Positions 55,719 through 64,000 of a stretch of 64,000 bases of DNA are shown here, piece after piece. The notes under the pieces were generated by a model. It saw only the letters and a list, made by a program, of their open reading frames with translations, was not told the origin of the DNA and ran no database searches. The stretch comes from an uncultured Trichococcus sp. (GTDB lineage Bacteria > Bacillota > Bacilli > Lactobacillales > Aerococcaceae). Location of the stretch: the NCBI RefSeq assembly GCF_963667775.1, contig NZ_OY764015.1, positions 2,903,001 to 2,967,000 of the forward strand. The letters run 5' to 3'. Within the stretch, counting starts at the first letter, position 1; every line of letters starts with the position of its first letter. A program made the translations under genes and the position numbers.

Positions 55719-55965
55719 TTTATAGTCTCCTGACGTATAGTATAGTATAGTATTTTTACTAATTATAGCGCAATATTCACCAACTTCATCAATGAAATGA
55801 ATCAAAAGCTATTTTATTTTTTCGTTTACAAAAAAATTTATGCCAGGATCAAAACGTGCTGGACTTTTCAGAAATCAGTCCGTAAATTTTGGATTGTTGA
55901 CTAAAAATGCAGTAAGATAAGTGTAAGCGATAACATTTGTGAAATGGATGATTGGAGTTGATGAA

Positions 55966-56838
55966 ATGAAGGAAGCTATGTTGTACGAAAAACTGGGGGA
56001 CGGCAGAGTCAGGTGTGGTGTCTGCCCGCATCATTGCGTCATCGCGGAAGGCAAGCGGGGCATCTGCGCCGTCAGAGAAAACCGTGAGGGGACTCTGTAC
56101 GCATTGAACTACGGGAAAGCGGTCGCGGTCGCAATCGATCCCATCGAGAAGAAACCGCTCAATCATTTCCTTCCGGGCACTACAGCCTATTCGTTCGCTA
56201 CGATCGGGTGCAATCTGCGCTGCCTTTGGTGCCAGAACTGGGCGATTTCGCAGGCCTCCAAACCGAATCGCCCGATTTATGGGGAGGACATCAGCCCGGA
56301 AGAGCATGTTCGGCGGGCTTTGGCTGCCAAGTGTCCTTCCATCGCCTACACTTACACGGAACCGATCATCTTTGTCGAATACGCGCTCGATACGATGAAG
56401 CTGGCCCGTGAAGCAGGGCTGAAGAACATCTGGAAAACGGCCGGCTATGCGACGAAAGAGACTTTGGCTGCCATCATTCCGTATTTGGACGCCGTCAATG
56501 TCGACCTGAAAGGTACCGATGACGAAGTCTACCGGGAATATTGCGGTGGAACGGCGCAGCCGGTATTGGACACCATCAAGCAGCTCCATGCAGCAGGCGT
56601 GCACCTTGAAATCACCACGCTCGTCGTCCCTGGGGTGAATGACCGCATTGATCAACTCGAACGGATGGCGCGTTTCATCGCCGAGGAAGTCGGCAAAGAA
56701 GTGCCGTGGCATGTCAATCGCTTTTTCCCTGGTTGGAAAATGATGGACACAGCCATCACGCCGATGAAAACTCTGGAAATGGCAGCAGCCATCGGCAGAA
56801 ACTTCGGCATACAGCATGTGCACATCGGTAATATATAG
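55966..56838 (+). CDS. AmmeMemoRadiSam-system radical SAM enzyme
   Basis: A 290-residue radical SAM protein of the PflA-like type found with Memo and AMMECR1 proteins. N-terminal Cys pairs RCGVCPHHC and GICAV precede the cluster motif C-x3-C-x2-C in GCNLRCLWCQNW. The SAM-binding region includes TYTEPIIFVEYALD and KTAGYATKET. The ATG at 55966 has GGAG eight bases upstream. It is followed 14 bases later by the LigB-like partner, then metK. The biochemical product of this system is not known to me. Confidence 0.88.
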   Translation: MKEAMLYEKLGDGRVRCGVCPHHCVIAEGKRGICAVRENREGTLYALNYGKAVAVAIDPIEKKPLNHFLPGTTAYSFATIGCNLRCLWCQNWAISQASKPNRPIYGEDISPEEHVRRALAAKCPSIAYTYTEPIIFVEYALDTMKLAREAGLKNIWKTAGYATKETLAAIIPYLDAVNVDLKGTDDEVYREYCGGTAQPVLDTIKQLHAAGVHLEITTLVVPGVNDRIDQLERMARFIAEEVGKEVPWHVNRFFPGWKMMDTAITPMKTLEMAAAIGRNFGIQHVHIGNI

Positions 56839-56852
56839 AGGGAGGAATCCTT

Positions 56853-57503
56853 ATGTTGGTTTTTGGTGTCATCAGTCCGCATCCGCCGCTCATCATTCCG
56901 GAAATAGGCGGGAAGGACATCGAAAGGGTAAAACGGACAGTGGCGGCTTTAGAGACCGCGGCCGAAAGACTCGCCGCCGCAAAACCGGACCTGCTGCTCA
57001 TCATCTCGCCGCATGAAGGCCATGGCTTTGAAGTGCCGTTGCATTATCTCGGCAAACAATTGCCTTCCAACTTGGAAACAGAAAAGATTCTGGTGACGGA
57101 GCCTTCCTACGAGCACTACTATGAATGGGGAAAGCGCTATGGGGAAGCTTGCGATCGGTCGGATCAGCGCACGGCCATCATTGCCTCAGCCGATCTGTCG
57201 CACGTACTGAAGCCGGAGGGGCCTTACGGTTACCATTCGGCGGGACCGCTGTTGGACAAATTGGTCGTCAAGGCCGTAAAGGAAAAGGATGCCGGGCAGC
57301 TGTTGCGTTTGGATTCCGGATTTCTCGAAAGGGCTGCGGAGTGCGGGCTGCGCTCGATACTGTTCCTGATGGGAGCGTTCGAAGGCAGAGAATATGAACC
57401 GGAAGTGCTCTCCTATGAAGGGCCTTTCGGGGTCGGTTATCTTGTCGCAACCTTCATGCCTTCGGAGTCCGAAGAGCAAAGCAAGGATGTGCGAAGTTCA
57501 TAA
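56853..57503 (+). CDS. Class III extradiol dioxygenase-like protein (AmmeMemoRadiSam system), AMMECR1 part missing
   Basis: A 216-residue LigB/Memo-like protein beginning LVFGVISPHPPLIIPEIGGKD. It keeps the conserved His of HPP and LLIISPHEGHGFE, IIASADLSHVL and FGVGYLVATFMPS near the C terminus. In many Firmicutes this domain is fused to a C-terminal AMMECR1 domain of about 200 residues; here the gene stops after the first domain and metK starts within 56 bases, so AMMECR1 is missing from this locus. It is co-transcribed with the radical SAM gene upstream. Confidence 0.83.
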   Translation: MLVFGVISPHPPLIIPEIGGKDIERVKRTVAALETAAERLAAAKPDLLLIISPHEGHGFEVPLHYLGKQLPSNLETEKILVTEPSYEHYYEWGKRYGEACDRSDQRTAIIASADLSHVLKPEGPYGYHSAGPLLDKLVVKAVKEKDAGQLLRLDSGFLERAAECGLRSILFLMGAFEGREYEPEVLSYEGPFGVGYLVATFMPSESEEQSKDVRSS

Positions 57504-57558
57504 GGAAAGTTTTGGAAGTTTGCGTCATTCATTTTTTAGTAAAAAGAGGCGATAGAGT

Positions 57559-58764
57559 ATGAAGAGAACATTTTTTACCTCGGAATCGGTCATGGAGGGG
57601 CATCCGGATAAACTCTGCGATCAGATAGCCGACGCGATTTTGGATGCCATACTGGAGGAGGACCCGTTCGCGCGGGTGGCTTGCGATGTTTCCGCCAGCA
57701 CCGGTCTGATCACGGTGTTCGGCCAGATCACGACGGTCAGCACGGTGGACATTCCAGCCATCGTCCGGAAAATCATCCAGGATGTCGGCTATACGGACAG
57801 CGACTTTGGTATCGATGGGAAGGCTTGTTCCGTCCTGATCGGTTTGGACAGGCAATCACCGGATATCGCTGCAGGGGTCGGCTCCTCTTTAGAAAAGCGG
57901 CTCGGATCGGACGATGAAGCGGACCAATTGGGAGCAGGCGATCAGGGATTGATGTTCGGTTATGCCTGCAAGGAAACACCGGAGTTGATGCCGATGCCGA
58001 TTTCTTTGGCGCATAAGCTGGCCAAAAAGGTTGCGGAACTTCGGAAATCAGAGGAACTGCCTTACCTGAGGCCGGACGGAAAAACGCAGGTGACTGTTGA
58101 ATATGCGGACGGCCATGTCAAAAGAGTCGAAGCGGTCGTCATCGCCTGTCAGCATGACGAATCGGTCGGCCAAGAACGGATCAGAGAGGACATGCTCCGG
58201 CAGGTGATTCCGGCCGTCATTCCGGCGGAGCTGTTGGATGATCAGACGAAATATTTCATCAATGCGACCGGCCGTTTCGTCGTCGGCGGTCCCATGGGTG
58301 ATTCGGGATGGACCGGGAAAAAAATCATCGTCGACACTTATGGCGGTTATGCGCGGCACGGGGGAGGCTCCTTTTCCGGGAAAGATCCGACCAAAGTCGA
58401 TCGTTCCGCAGCCTATGCTGCCCGATATGTGGCGAAGAACGTCGTGGCTGCAGGGTTAGCGGAAAGGTGCGAAATCCAGCTGGCCTATGTCATCGGAGTG
58501 GCGAGGCCCGTTTCTGTCCGGGTAGAAACCTTCGGGACGGCCAGCATCGGCGAAGAACAGATCGAGGAACTGATCAAAAAGCACTTTGACTTGCGTCCAG
58601 CCGCAATCATCCGCGATTTCGACCTGCGGAAGCCAATCTACAGAAAGCTTGCCTGCTACGGTCATTTTGGCAGGCCCGAATTGGATTTGCCTTGGGAGCG
58701 GACTGATAAAGCTGCCTCATTGTCGGAAGAAATGAAGGCATTGAAGCAAAACCCGGAAAATTGA
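57559..58764 (+). CDS. metK: S-adenosylmethionine synthetase
   Basis: A 401-residue MetK that joins methionine and ATP to give SAM. The first ATP motif [20 protein letters not shown], the [12 protein letters not shown] block near residue 128 and the glycine-rich [19 protein letters not shown] loop are all intact. Ribosome site AAGAGGCGA. It follows the AmmeMemoRadiSam pair by 55 bases with no terminator between, so it may be expressed with them and is separate from the metF-metH operon. A terminator follows. Confidence 0.95.
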   Translation: MKRTFFTSESVMEGHPDKLCDQIADAILDAILEEDPFARVACDVSASTGLITVFGQITTVSTVDIPAIVRKIIQDVGYTDSDFGIDGKACSVLIGLDRQSPDIAAGVGSSLEKRLGSDDEADQLGAGDQGLMFGYACKETPELMPMPISLAHKLAKKVAELRKSEELPYLRPDGKTQVTVEYADGHVKRVEAVVIACQHDESVGQERIREDMLRQVIPAVIPAELLDDQTKYFINATGRFVVGGPMGDSGWTGKKIIVDTYGGYARHGGGSFSGKDPTKVDRSAAYAARYVAKNVVAAGLAERCEIQLAYVIGVARPVSVRVETFGTASIGEEQIEELIKKHFDLRPAAIIRDFDLRKPIYRKLACYGHFGRPELDLPWERTDKAASLSEEMKALKQNPEN

Positions 58765-58797
58765 GAAGGAAAATAGGGTAGATGCCACTGAAACCGT

Positions 58798-58842
58798 GAA
58801 AAAACACCCCTCCGCAGCATTAAGCCGTAAGGGGTGTTTTTG
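58798..58842. terminator. Bidirectional intrinsic terminator
   Basis: AAAAACACCCCT and AGGGGTGTTTTTG pair around an 18-base loop. It lies between convergent metK and queC. Confidence 0.82.
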
Positions 58843-58843
58843 G

Positions 58844-59512
58844 TCACTTATTCAGGTATTCTGCTAGTCCGGCGTTCCGGAGTTTGCAGGAAGGGCATTC
58901 GCCGCAACCGCCGGGGACGCCCATATAACAAGTATGCGTATGTTCCTCGATGTAGGCGAGGCAACCCAACTGATCCGCCAGTTCCCATGTCTGCGCCTTG
59001 GTCAGGTACATCAACGGTGTTTCGACGTTGAAATTGTAATCCATGGCCAGATTCAGGGTCACGTTCATCGATTTGACGAACACGTCGCGGCAGTCCGGAT
59101 AACCGCTGAAGTCCGTTTCACACACGCCCAATATGATGGTACGGATACCTTTTGATTTGGCGAAGATGCCGGCCAACAACAGGAACAGGGCGTTCCGGCC
59201 GTCGACGAAGGTATTCGGGTAGTCTTCGGCCTCGGCCTCCTTGATTGTCTGCGACTCATCCATCAACGCGTTCGTCGTGACTTTGCCCATGACGTTCGCG
59301 TCGAGGATGTGGTGCTCGACCCCCAGATCATTGGCGATCCAGACTGCCCGTTCCAGTTCGATGCCATGGCGTTGGCCATAGCTGAAGGAAAGTGCCACTG
59401 TGTTTGCCGCGCCGTACTTTTGGATGGCTTGGATCAGGCAAGTCGTGGAATCCTGCCCGCCTGAAAAGATGACCAATGCTTGTTTTTGCGTTGTCCCGTT
59501 CACCTGTTCCAT
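58844..59512 (-). CDS. queC: 7-cyano-7-deazaguanine synthase
   Basis: A 222-residue PP-loop enzyme that converts 7-carboxy-7-deazaguanine to preQ0. The ATP loop [13 protein letters not shown] and the C-terminal zinc site in [12 protein letters not shown] are present; [14 protein letters not shown] and [13 protein letters not shown] are family blocks. Its ATG directly follows the queF stop. queD and queE are not in this window. Confidence 0.94.
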   Translation of the reverse strand: MEQVNGTTQKQALVIFSGGQDSTTCLIQAIQKYGAANTVALSFSYGQRHGIELERAVWIANDLGVEHHILDANVMGKVTTNALMDESQTIKEAEAEDYPNTFVDGRNALFLLLAGIFAKSKGIRTIILGVCETDFSGYPDCRDVFVKSMNVTLNLAMDYNFNVETPLMYLTKAQTWELADQLGCLAYIEEHTHTCYMGVPGGCGECPSCKLRNAGLAEYLNK

Positions 59513-60013
59513 CTAACGGTTGTCGACTTTCTCAGGATAGAGATCGTGCTGCGCCAAGCGTTGCCAAGCCACGTCTGCCCATTTAGTGCCGGGCTGACCG
59601 TAGTTGCAGTACGGATCGATCGAGATGCCGCCTCTCGGTGTGAATTTGCCCCACACCTCGATGTATTTCGGCGCCATCAATGCAATCAGATCCTTCATGA
59701 TGATGTTCATGCAATCCTCGTGGAAGTCGCCGTGGTTGCGGAAACTGAAAAGGTAAAGCTTCAACGATTTGCTTTCGACCATGATTTCTCCCGGGACATA
59801 GGAAATGTAGATGGTCGCAAAATCGGGCTGTCCCGTCATCGGGCACAGGCTTGTGAATTCGGGGCAGTTGAATTTCACAAAGTAATCATTGTCCGGATGC
59901 TTGTTCGGAAAAGTCTCGAGGACTTTCGGATCGTAGTCCTGCGGATATTTAGTCTGTTGGTTGCCCAATTGGGTGATGCCCTTCAGATCGGCTTCATTTC
60001 TGCCTGCTGTCAT
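59513..60013 (-). CDS. queF: NADPH-dependent 7-cyano-7-deazaguanine reductase
   Basis: A 166-residue short-type QueF that reduces preQ0 to preQ1. The active Cys is in [12 protein letters not shown] near residue 57 and the signature [20 protein letters not shown] is present. It stops right at the queC start and begins 20 bases after queT, so queT-queF-queC form one operon for queuosine precursors. Confidence 0.95.
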   Translation of the reverse strand: MTAGRNEADLKGITQLGNQQTKYPQDYDPKVLETFPNKHPDNDYFVKFNCPEFTSLCPMTGQPDFATIYISYVPGEIMVESKSLKLYLFSFRNHGDFHEDCMNIIMKDLIALMAPKYIEVWGKFTPRGGISIDPYCNYGQPGTKWADVAWQRLAQHDLYPEKVDNR

Positions 60014-60032
60014 TGTGTGTTCCTCCTTATGC

Positions 60033-60530
60033 TTATGGCTTTAAAAGCGCGCTTTTATAGAATCGTTTTTCCAGTGCCTGCACCAAAAAGTAGCCGACGA
60101 AAGCCGGTACCGATTGGCCGATGCAAAGGCTGACGACAAGCGGCAGGAACGGGATGGCCAACAGTTGCGACAGGTAGATCGGCACAACGATTCCCGGAAT
60201 GAAGATGATCGGCAAAATCAGACACCACTTCGGCAGGTTGTATTTGCGGACAGCGTAAACGAGCGAAGCCGTGATGATACCGACCAAGGTTCCACCAAGC
60301 ATGTCGATGATCCCAAGTCCACCGAAAAACAGGTTCGACATAAGATTGGCGAGGCCTGCCGGGATGATCAGAAACGGGTTAAAATAAGCTAGGGCGTAAA
60401 GAGTTGTGGCGATGCGGATTTGATATTGTCCAAAAGCGAAAGATTGCGTCAGAGCCATGATGACGATGTACATAGCGATATACATTGCTGAGAAAGTCAA
60501 TTTTTGTGTTTTTGTGAATGTTTTTTGCAT
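60033..60530 (-). CDS. queT: Queuosine precursor ECF transporter S component
   Basis: A 165-residue membrane protein with five or six helices matching QueT-family ECF S components ([25 protein letters not shown] at the start, quoted in part: [20 protein letters not shown]). It lets the cell salvage preQ1 or related bases with the shared ECF module. It is the first gene of the queT-queF-queC operon, and its leader contains an attenuator-like hairpin. Both de novo steps and salvage therefore share one control region. Confidence 0.85.
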   Translation of the reverse strand: MQKTFTKTQKLTFSAMYIAMYIVIMALTQSFAFGQYQIRIATTLYALAYFNPFLIIPAGLANLMSNLFFGGLGIIDMLGGTLVGIITASLVYAVRKYNLPKWCLILPIIFIPGIVVPIYLSQLLAIPFLPLVVSLCIGQSVPAFVGYFLVQALEKRFYKSALLKP

Positions 60531-60575
60531 CGATCCACCTCCTAATATTTTTTACAACGCCTTACAAGAATAGAC

Positions 60576-60652
60576 AAAAAAAGACGCACGGATGCCGAGA
60601 AGGTTGTCTCTAAGGAGAGAACAAGCCAACTCAAAAAACATTCCTGCGTTTT
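60576..60652 (-). promoter_or_regulatory. Attenuator-like leader hairpin upstream of queT
   Basis: On the minus strand ACGCAGGAATG (60649-60639) pairs with CATCCGTGCGT (60594-60584) with one bulge on each side, enclosing a second imperfect hairpin, and is followed by CTTTTTTT. No gene lies upstream on this strand (the neighbour at 60876 is divergent), so it is a leader element, not a gene-end terminator. It does not match the preQ1-I or preQ1-II consensus I know. Confidence 0.6.
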
Positions 60653-60875
60653 GATTGCATGATTCTATTTCCCTAGTTTTATTTAACGACAGGATGGTTA
60701 CGAACTGTCCCGAACATTTTAACAAATATTGGCTGAGTTGCCAAGAGTGGTTTTCGAAGTTTAGCGAGCCAAGTTTGTCTAAGGGAATTCATTTGATTAT
60801 AATGAAGCTAAAGATAACGCTATCACAGTCGCGTATGAGGGCAGTAGGTTCAATCAGCAGGAAGGATGAATAAAA

Positions 60876-61352
60876 ATGGACTATATCAAAAGCCACATCA
60901 AGAAAAGCATTTTTATCGAAGCACCGCTAGGAAAAGTATGGCAATACGCCGCCAATGTGGGGAATTGGGAAGACATTCATGAAGGCCTGAAAATCGTCAA
61001 GCAGATCAGCGGGGACGGCGGGCTGGGCAGTGTCTACAAGGCAGAATACGACATGTTCGGGAAAATGGTGCCGGTGAACATCGAAGTGCAGCAATCGGAA
61101 CTGTTCCCCGAGGAATTCATCATGCGCGCAGCCATCCGCGTGGACACGTTCGATCCGAAAGAAGATTCCTTCATGCGGCAAAATTACACGGCCAAAGCGG
61201 AGGAGGCCGGAACGACTTTAAACTTGGAAAGTATCCAGAATATTCCCTACATTGATAAGCACAAAACGTTCGATAAAGAAGAGTATCTAGAAAAACGGGA
61301 TGAGGTTGCGCAGCAAGCCATTGAACGGATCAGGCTGTTCTGCGAGGACTAG
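60876..61352 (+). CDS. SRPBCC family protein
   Basis: A 158-residue START/Bet v1-like ligand-binding fold. IKKSIFIEAPLGKVWQYAANV with WEDIHEGL is the typical N-terminal strand-helix pair (quoted in parts), and the C-terminal long helix is EEYLEKRDEVAQQAIERI. Members bind or modify hydrophobic compounds; nothing here fixes a ligand. It is monocistronic: divergent from queT, with a terminator after it. Confidence 0.8.
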   Translation: MDYIKSHIKKSIFIEAPLGKVWQYAANVGNWEDIHEGLKIVKQISGDGGLGSVYKAEYDMFGKMVPVNIEVQQSELFPEEFIMRAAIRVDTFDPKEDSFMRQNYTAKAEEAGTTLNLESIQNIPYIDKHKTFDKEEYLEKRDEVAQQAIERIRLFCED

Positions 61353-61358
61353 CAACGG

Positions 61359-61405
61359 AAAAGGAACGGGACTGCAACAAAAGTTTCGTTCCTTTTGTAT
61401 TTTTC
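61359..61405 (+). terminator. Intrinsic terminator after the SRPBCC gene
   Basis: AAAAGGAACG pairs with CGTTCCTTTT around an 18-base loop, followed by a T-rich stretch. Confidence 0.7.
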
Positions 61406-61414
61406 TGTTATACT
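61387..61414 (+). promoter_or_regulatory. Possible promoter of dbpA
   Basis: TGTTATACT (extended -10) at 61406-61414, with a weak -35 (TTCGTT) 18 bases earlier that overlaps the preceding terminator. Confidence 0.4.
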
Positions 61415-61445
61415 GAAGCGACTAAAAAAGTGAAAGTAGGACAAG

Positions 61446-62894
61446 ATGGAACATACAACATTTGAAAGCTTCGCAATCAGCGAAGAAATCGTTACGGCAC
61501 TAAAGGCATTGCGTTATTTCAAACCGACGCAAGTACAACAGGAGGTCATCCCGCTGACCTTAAAGGGCAAAGATATCATTGTCGAATCGCAGACCGGCAG
61601 CGGCAAGACCGTCAGTTTCGGCGTACCGTTGTGCGAAAGTGTGAGCTGGGAGGAAAACCGTCCGCAGGCGCTGATTTTGGTTCCGACAAGGGAGCTGGCG
61701 CTGCAGGTGAAAGAGGATATCACCAACATCGGACGGTTGAAGCGGATCAAGGCTACTGCTGTCTTCGGCAAAACTTCCTTCGATACGCAAAAATCGGAAT
61801 TGAGACAGAAAAGCCATATCGTAGTCGGCACTCCGGGCAGGGTATTGGATCATCTGCAAAAAGGGACAATGAAATTTGACAAAATACGCTACCTGGTCCT
61901 TGATGAGGCGGATGAGATGCTGAATATGGGCTTCATTGAGCAAGTGGAAGCCATCATCGATTTCCTTCCGAAACAAAGACAAACGTTGTTGTTCTCCGCG
62001 ACCATGCCGAGTGAAGTGGTGCGTTTGGCCAGCTTCTATATGAAGAACGACCGCGTTTCGGTGAAAATGGAAAGCGACGAGGCATCCAAGCCGAAGATTC
62101 TGCAATCCTTCATCCGTGTCCAAGAGTCAGGCAAAGCCAAGCAACTATTGGATCTGCTGACCGTTGAGAATCCGGACAGCTGCATCATCTTCTGCAATAC
62201 GCAAGAAGCCGTTAATGGACTGTACACATTCTTGAGCAAAGCCGGTTTGCCGATCGATAAGATGCACGGCGGAATGGTGCAGGATGACCGCACTGCCGTT
62301 ATGGAAGATTTCCGCAAAGGCAGGCTGCGTTATTTGGTGGCTACGGATGTGGCTGCGCGCGGGATCGATGTCGATAACGTGACGCATGTCGTCAATTATG
62401 ATGTCCCCGAGGAGAAAGAGAGCTTCATCCACCGTACCGGCAGAACCGGCCGCGCCGGCAAAACGGGGGTAGCCTTGACCTTGGTAACGCCTAGTGAGGA
62501 AAGAAGCTGGCAGGGAGTGAAAGACTTCGCGCAGCAGGAAATCACCGAAATCGATCCGCCGAGCGCCCGCTTCGTGCAGCATCACAAAGCGGCTTTCGAA
62601 AAGAAACTTCAGGAACGTCCTGTCATCAAACGCGCGCGCAACCGGGAATTGAACAAGGACATCACCAAAGTCTATTTCAACGGCGGCAAGAAGAAAAAAC
62701 TGCGCGCCATCGATTTCGTAGGTACGCTGACCAACATTCCCGGTATCGATGCGGATGACATCGGCATCATCACGATCCAGGAAAACGTGACCTACATCGA
62801 AATCCTGAACGGAAAAGGGCCGCATGTGATTTCTGAGATGCAGAACCGCACCGTCAAAGGCAAAGCGTTGAAAGTGCATAAAGCAAAGAAATAG
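61446..62894 (+). CDS. dbpA: DEAD-box RNA helicase DbpA/YxiN-type
   Basis: A 482-residue ATP-dependent RNA helicase. Motifs in order: ESQTGSGKT (I), VPTRELALQ (Ia), TPGRVLDHL (Ib), VLDEADEML (II), LFSATMP (III), [13 protein letters not shown] (IV), [15 protein letters not shown] (V) and [10 protein letters not shown] (VI). The C-terminal 80 residues, with [20 protein letters not shown] and [14 protein letters not shown]-like sequence, form the DbpA RNA-binding domain that recognises 23S rRNA hairpin 92. It probably acts in 50S assembly. A terminator follows. Confidence 0.9.
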   Translation: MEHTTFESFAISEEIVTALKALRYFKPTQVQQEVIPLTLKGKDIIVESQTGSGKTVSFGVPLCESVSWEENRPQALILVPTRELALQVKEDITNIGRLKRIKATAVFGKTSFDTQKSELRQKSHIVVGTPGRVLDHLQKGTMKFDKIRYLVLDEADEMLNMGFIEQVEAIIDFLPKQRQTLLFSATMPSEVVRLASFYMKNDRVSVKMESDEASKPKILQSFIRVQESGKAKQLLDLLTVENPDSCIIFCNTQEAVNGLYTFLSKAGLPIDKMHGGMVQDDRTAVMEDFRKGRLRYLVATDVAARGIDVDNVTHVVNYDVPEEKESFIHRTGRTGRAGKTGVALTLVTPSEERSWQGVKDFAQQEITEIDPPSARFVQHHKAAFEKKLQERPVIKRARNRELNKDITKVYFNGGKKKKLRAIDFVGTLTNIPGIDADDIGIITIQENVTYIEILNGKGPHVISEMQNRTVKGKALKVHKAKK

Positions 62895-62921
62895 ATGCAG
62901 CAAAATTGAACGCTTGAATGC

Positions 62922-62972
62922 GAAACGACCCGCATGTCTCCGTTGTAATGAGGAGCTTGTCGGGTCGTTTTC
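62922..62972 (+). terminator. Intrinsic terminator after dbpA
   Basis: GAAACGACCCG pairs with CGGGTCGTTTTC around a long loop that contains CTCC/GGAG. Confidence 0.75.
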
Positions 62973-63049
62973 ATGTACTCGCTTCAAGATTTCGGGTGGC
63001 ATTCCTGACCGACAGAGGCTATACTAAGAAACAGAAAGTGGTGAACCAA

Positions 63050-64000
63050 TTGAAACCAGTCGTAACGTATGAAGAAATAGAACAGCAACGCGGAGACAAA
63101 TCGATTCTGTATGTGGACGTCAGGAGTCCTTCCGAGTATGCGAAGTCAACCATACCGGGCGCCGTAAATGTGCCCGTACTGGATGATGAGGATAGGAAAA
63201 CAGTAGGAACGCTTTACGTTTCCGGCAAAATCGACGAAGCGAAAAGTCACGGCATCCAAGTCATTTCCCCAAGATTGCCTGAGATGTTCAGTCTTTTCCA
63301 GGAATATACAAAAGCCTACGATCAAGTCGTCATCTTCTGCAGCAGGGGAGGATTCCGCAGTAATTCGATTTTTTCCTTGCTCAAATCCTTGGGGATGACT
63401 GTCCATCGGATGGAAGGCGGCTACAAAAACTACCGCAGCACAATCAACAATATGATTCCCATATTGTTCGAAAAGGTTCATTTTGTGACGCTCTATGGAA
63501 ATACCGGGACCGGAAAAACAGCCATCCTGGAGGAACTGAAGAAACGTGGAGCCAATGTGCTTGATTTGGAGGCCTGCGCCAACAACAGAGGGTCCGTCTT
63601 CGGAGGTGTCGGCCTGAAGAAGAAACAGCCGCACAACCAAAAAATGTTCGAAAGTCTGTTGGTCGAGAGCGCAGCCGGCTGGAAGGAGCCGCTGATCGTC
63701 TTTACCGAAGGCGAAAGCAAGCGGATCGGACAGGCTGTCTTGCCGCCTTCGTTGATTGATGCGATGCAGAAAGGCATCAACCTGAACATCGAGGCTTCAT
63801 TGGAATACCGGATCGGACAGATCAAAAAGGATTATCTCCACAGCAATGAAACAGAGCTTCTCGCAGCGCTTGATCGCTTGAAATCTTATCTGAATGAGGC
63901 GCGTGTCGAGGGTTACAAGGAACAGGTGCGCCAGCAGGATTTCGACGCGGTCATCGCGGATCTATTGGTGAAATACTACGATCCCCGTTACAACTTCAAC
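63050..64000 (+). CDS. mnmH: tRNA 2-selenouridine synthase, 5' part
   Basis: The gene runs off the right edge; 317 codons are seen. It starts with a rhodanese domain (SILYVDVRSPSEYAKSTIPG) whose active Cys is Cys97 in VVIFCSRGGFRSNSIFS, followed by a P-loop domain (GNTGTGKT at residues 150-157) with the family blocks LEACANNRGSVFGGVG and VFTEGESKRIG. It converts 2-thiouridine to 2-selenouridine at the wobble base of some tRNAs using selenophosphate. The TTG at 63050 follows AGTGGTGA; a GTG at 63041 is possible. No selenophosphate synthetase gene is within view. Confidence 0.9.
   Translation, partial: MKPVVTYEEIEQQRGDKSILYVDVRSPSEYAKSTIPGAVNVPVLDDEDRKTVGTLYVSGKIDEAKSHGIQVISPRLPEMFSLFQEYTKAYDQVVIFCSRGGFRSNSIFSLLKSLGMTVHRMEGGYKNYRSTINNMIPILFEKVHFVTLYGNTGTGKTAILEELKKRGANVLDLEACANNRGSVFGGVGLKKKQPHNQKMFESLLVESAAGWKEPLIVFTEGESKRIGQAVLPPSLIDAMQKGINLNIEASLEYRIGQIKKDYLHSNETELLAALDRLKSYLNEARVEGYKEQVRQQDFDAVIADLLVKYYDPRYNFN

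Noticed and set aside
55735-55755. TATAG triplet repeat as a phase-variation switch
   Set aside because: Only three units in the region upstream of the acetyltransferase gene; too short to call without evidence of length variation.
60531-60660. preQ1-I or preQ1-II riboswitch
   Set aside because: The conserved aptamer words could not be found by eye, so only an attenuator-like leader is claimed.

Overview
The window looks like a stretch of chromosome from a mid-GC Gram-positive of the Lactobacillales. A Carnobacteriaceae genome, Trichococcus-like, is my best guess from gene content and style; I could not run a similarity search. Shine-Dalgarno sites are strong (AGGAGG-type), lipoprotein signals are Gram-positive, intrinsic terminators are abundant, and regulators are of LysR, ROK and Lrp type. 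There are no transposases, phage genes, CRISPR arrays or rRNA; one tRNA-Val(GAC) is present.

Layout. 1-2.2 kb: end of a beta-glucoside PTS permease and its 6-phospho-beta-glucosidase. 2.5-7.7 kb: LysR regulator with MFS exporter, then an MBL hydrolase, a histidine phosphatase, an aldo/keto reductase and a YkvA protein. 8-11 kb: an A+T-rich, minus-strand MFS/ROK/HAD sugar-type cluster. 11-24 kb: NTF2-like protein, nitroreductase, a possible structured RNA, an ECF S component with a class V aminotransferase, TraX-like protein, VanX-like lipoprotein, tRNA-Val, RluA-type pseudouridine synthase, UvrA paralogue, and a LysR gene behind a Cys-rich leader peptide and terminator. 24-30 kb: FtsX-type ABC exporter divergent from a very long membrane-fusion protein built of 32-residue repeats. 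30-40 kb: acetyltransferases, a YibE/F pair, a DUF1846 protein, Lrp facing aspartase, and a membrane trio ending in a molybdopterin lipoprotein. 40-45 kb: pabA-pabB-pabC for p-aminobenzoate, a TtcA-like ATPase and a Nudix protein. 45-52 kb: a bactofilin-like membrane protein, a second LysR, then metF, a stand-alone MetH reactivation protein and metH behind a MET-box-like operator. 52-58.8 kb: OFA-family MFS, a GNAT-Maf fusion, an acetyltransferase, an AmmeMemoRadiSam pair lacking AMMECR1, and metK. 58.8-64 kb: queF-queC-queT with an attenuator-like leader, SRPBCC protein, DbpA helicase and the start of a tRNA 2-selenouridine synthase.

Shared themes. One-carbon and sulfur metabolism recurs: pab genes feed folate, metF/metH make methionine, metK makes SAM, and two paralogous CmbR/MtaR-like LysR genes sit near sulfur-linked signals. 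tRNA modification also recurs (TtcA-like, queuosine genes, MnmH, an RluA-type enzyme).

The most unusual signal is non-coding. Five intergenic elements of about 125-136 bp each hold three inverted repeats whose centres are 50.5-52 bp apart. The stem sequence is shared inside an element but is of three different kinds across the window (TTGTCGAAT, CCGCCAAA, CTCCGG).
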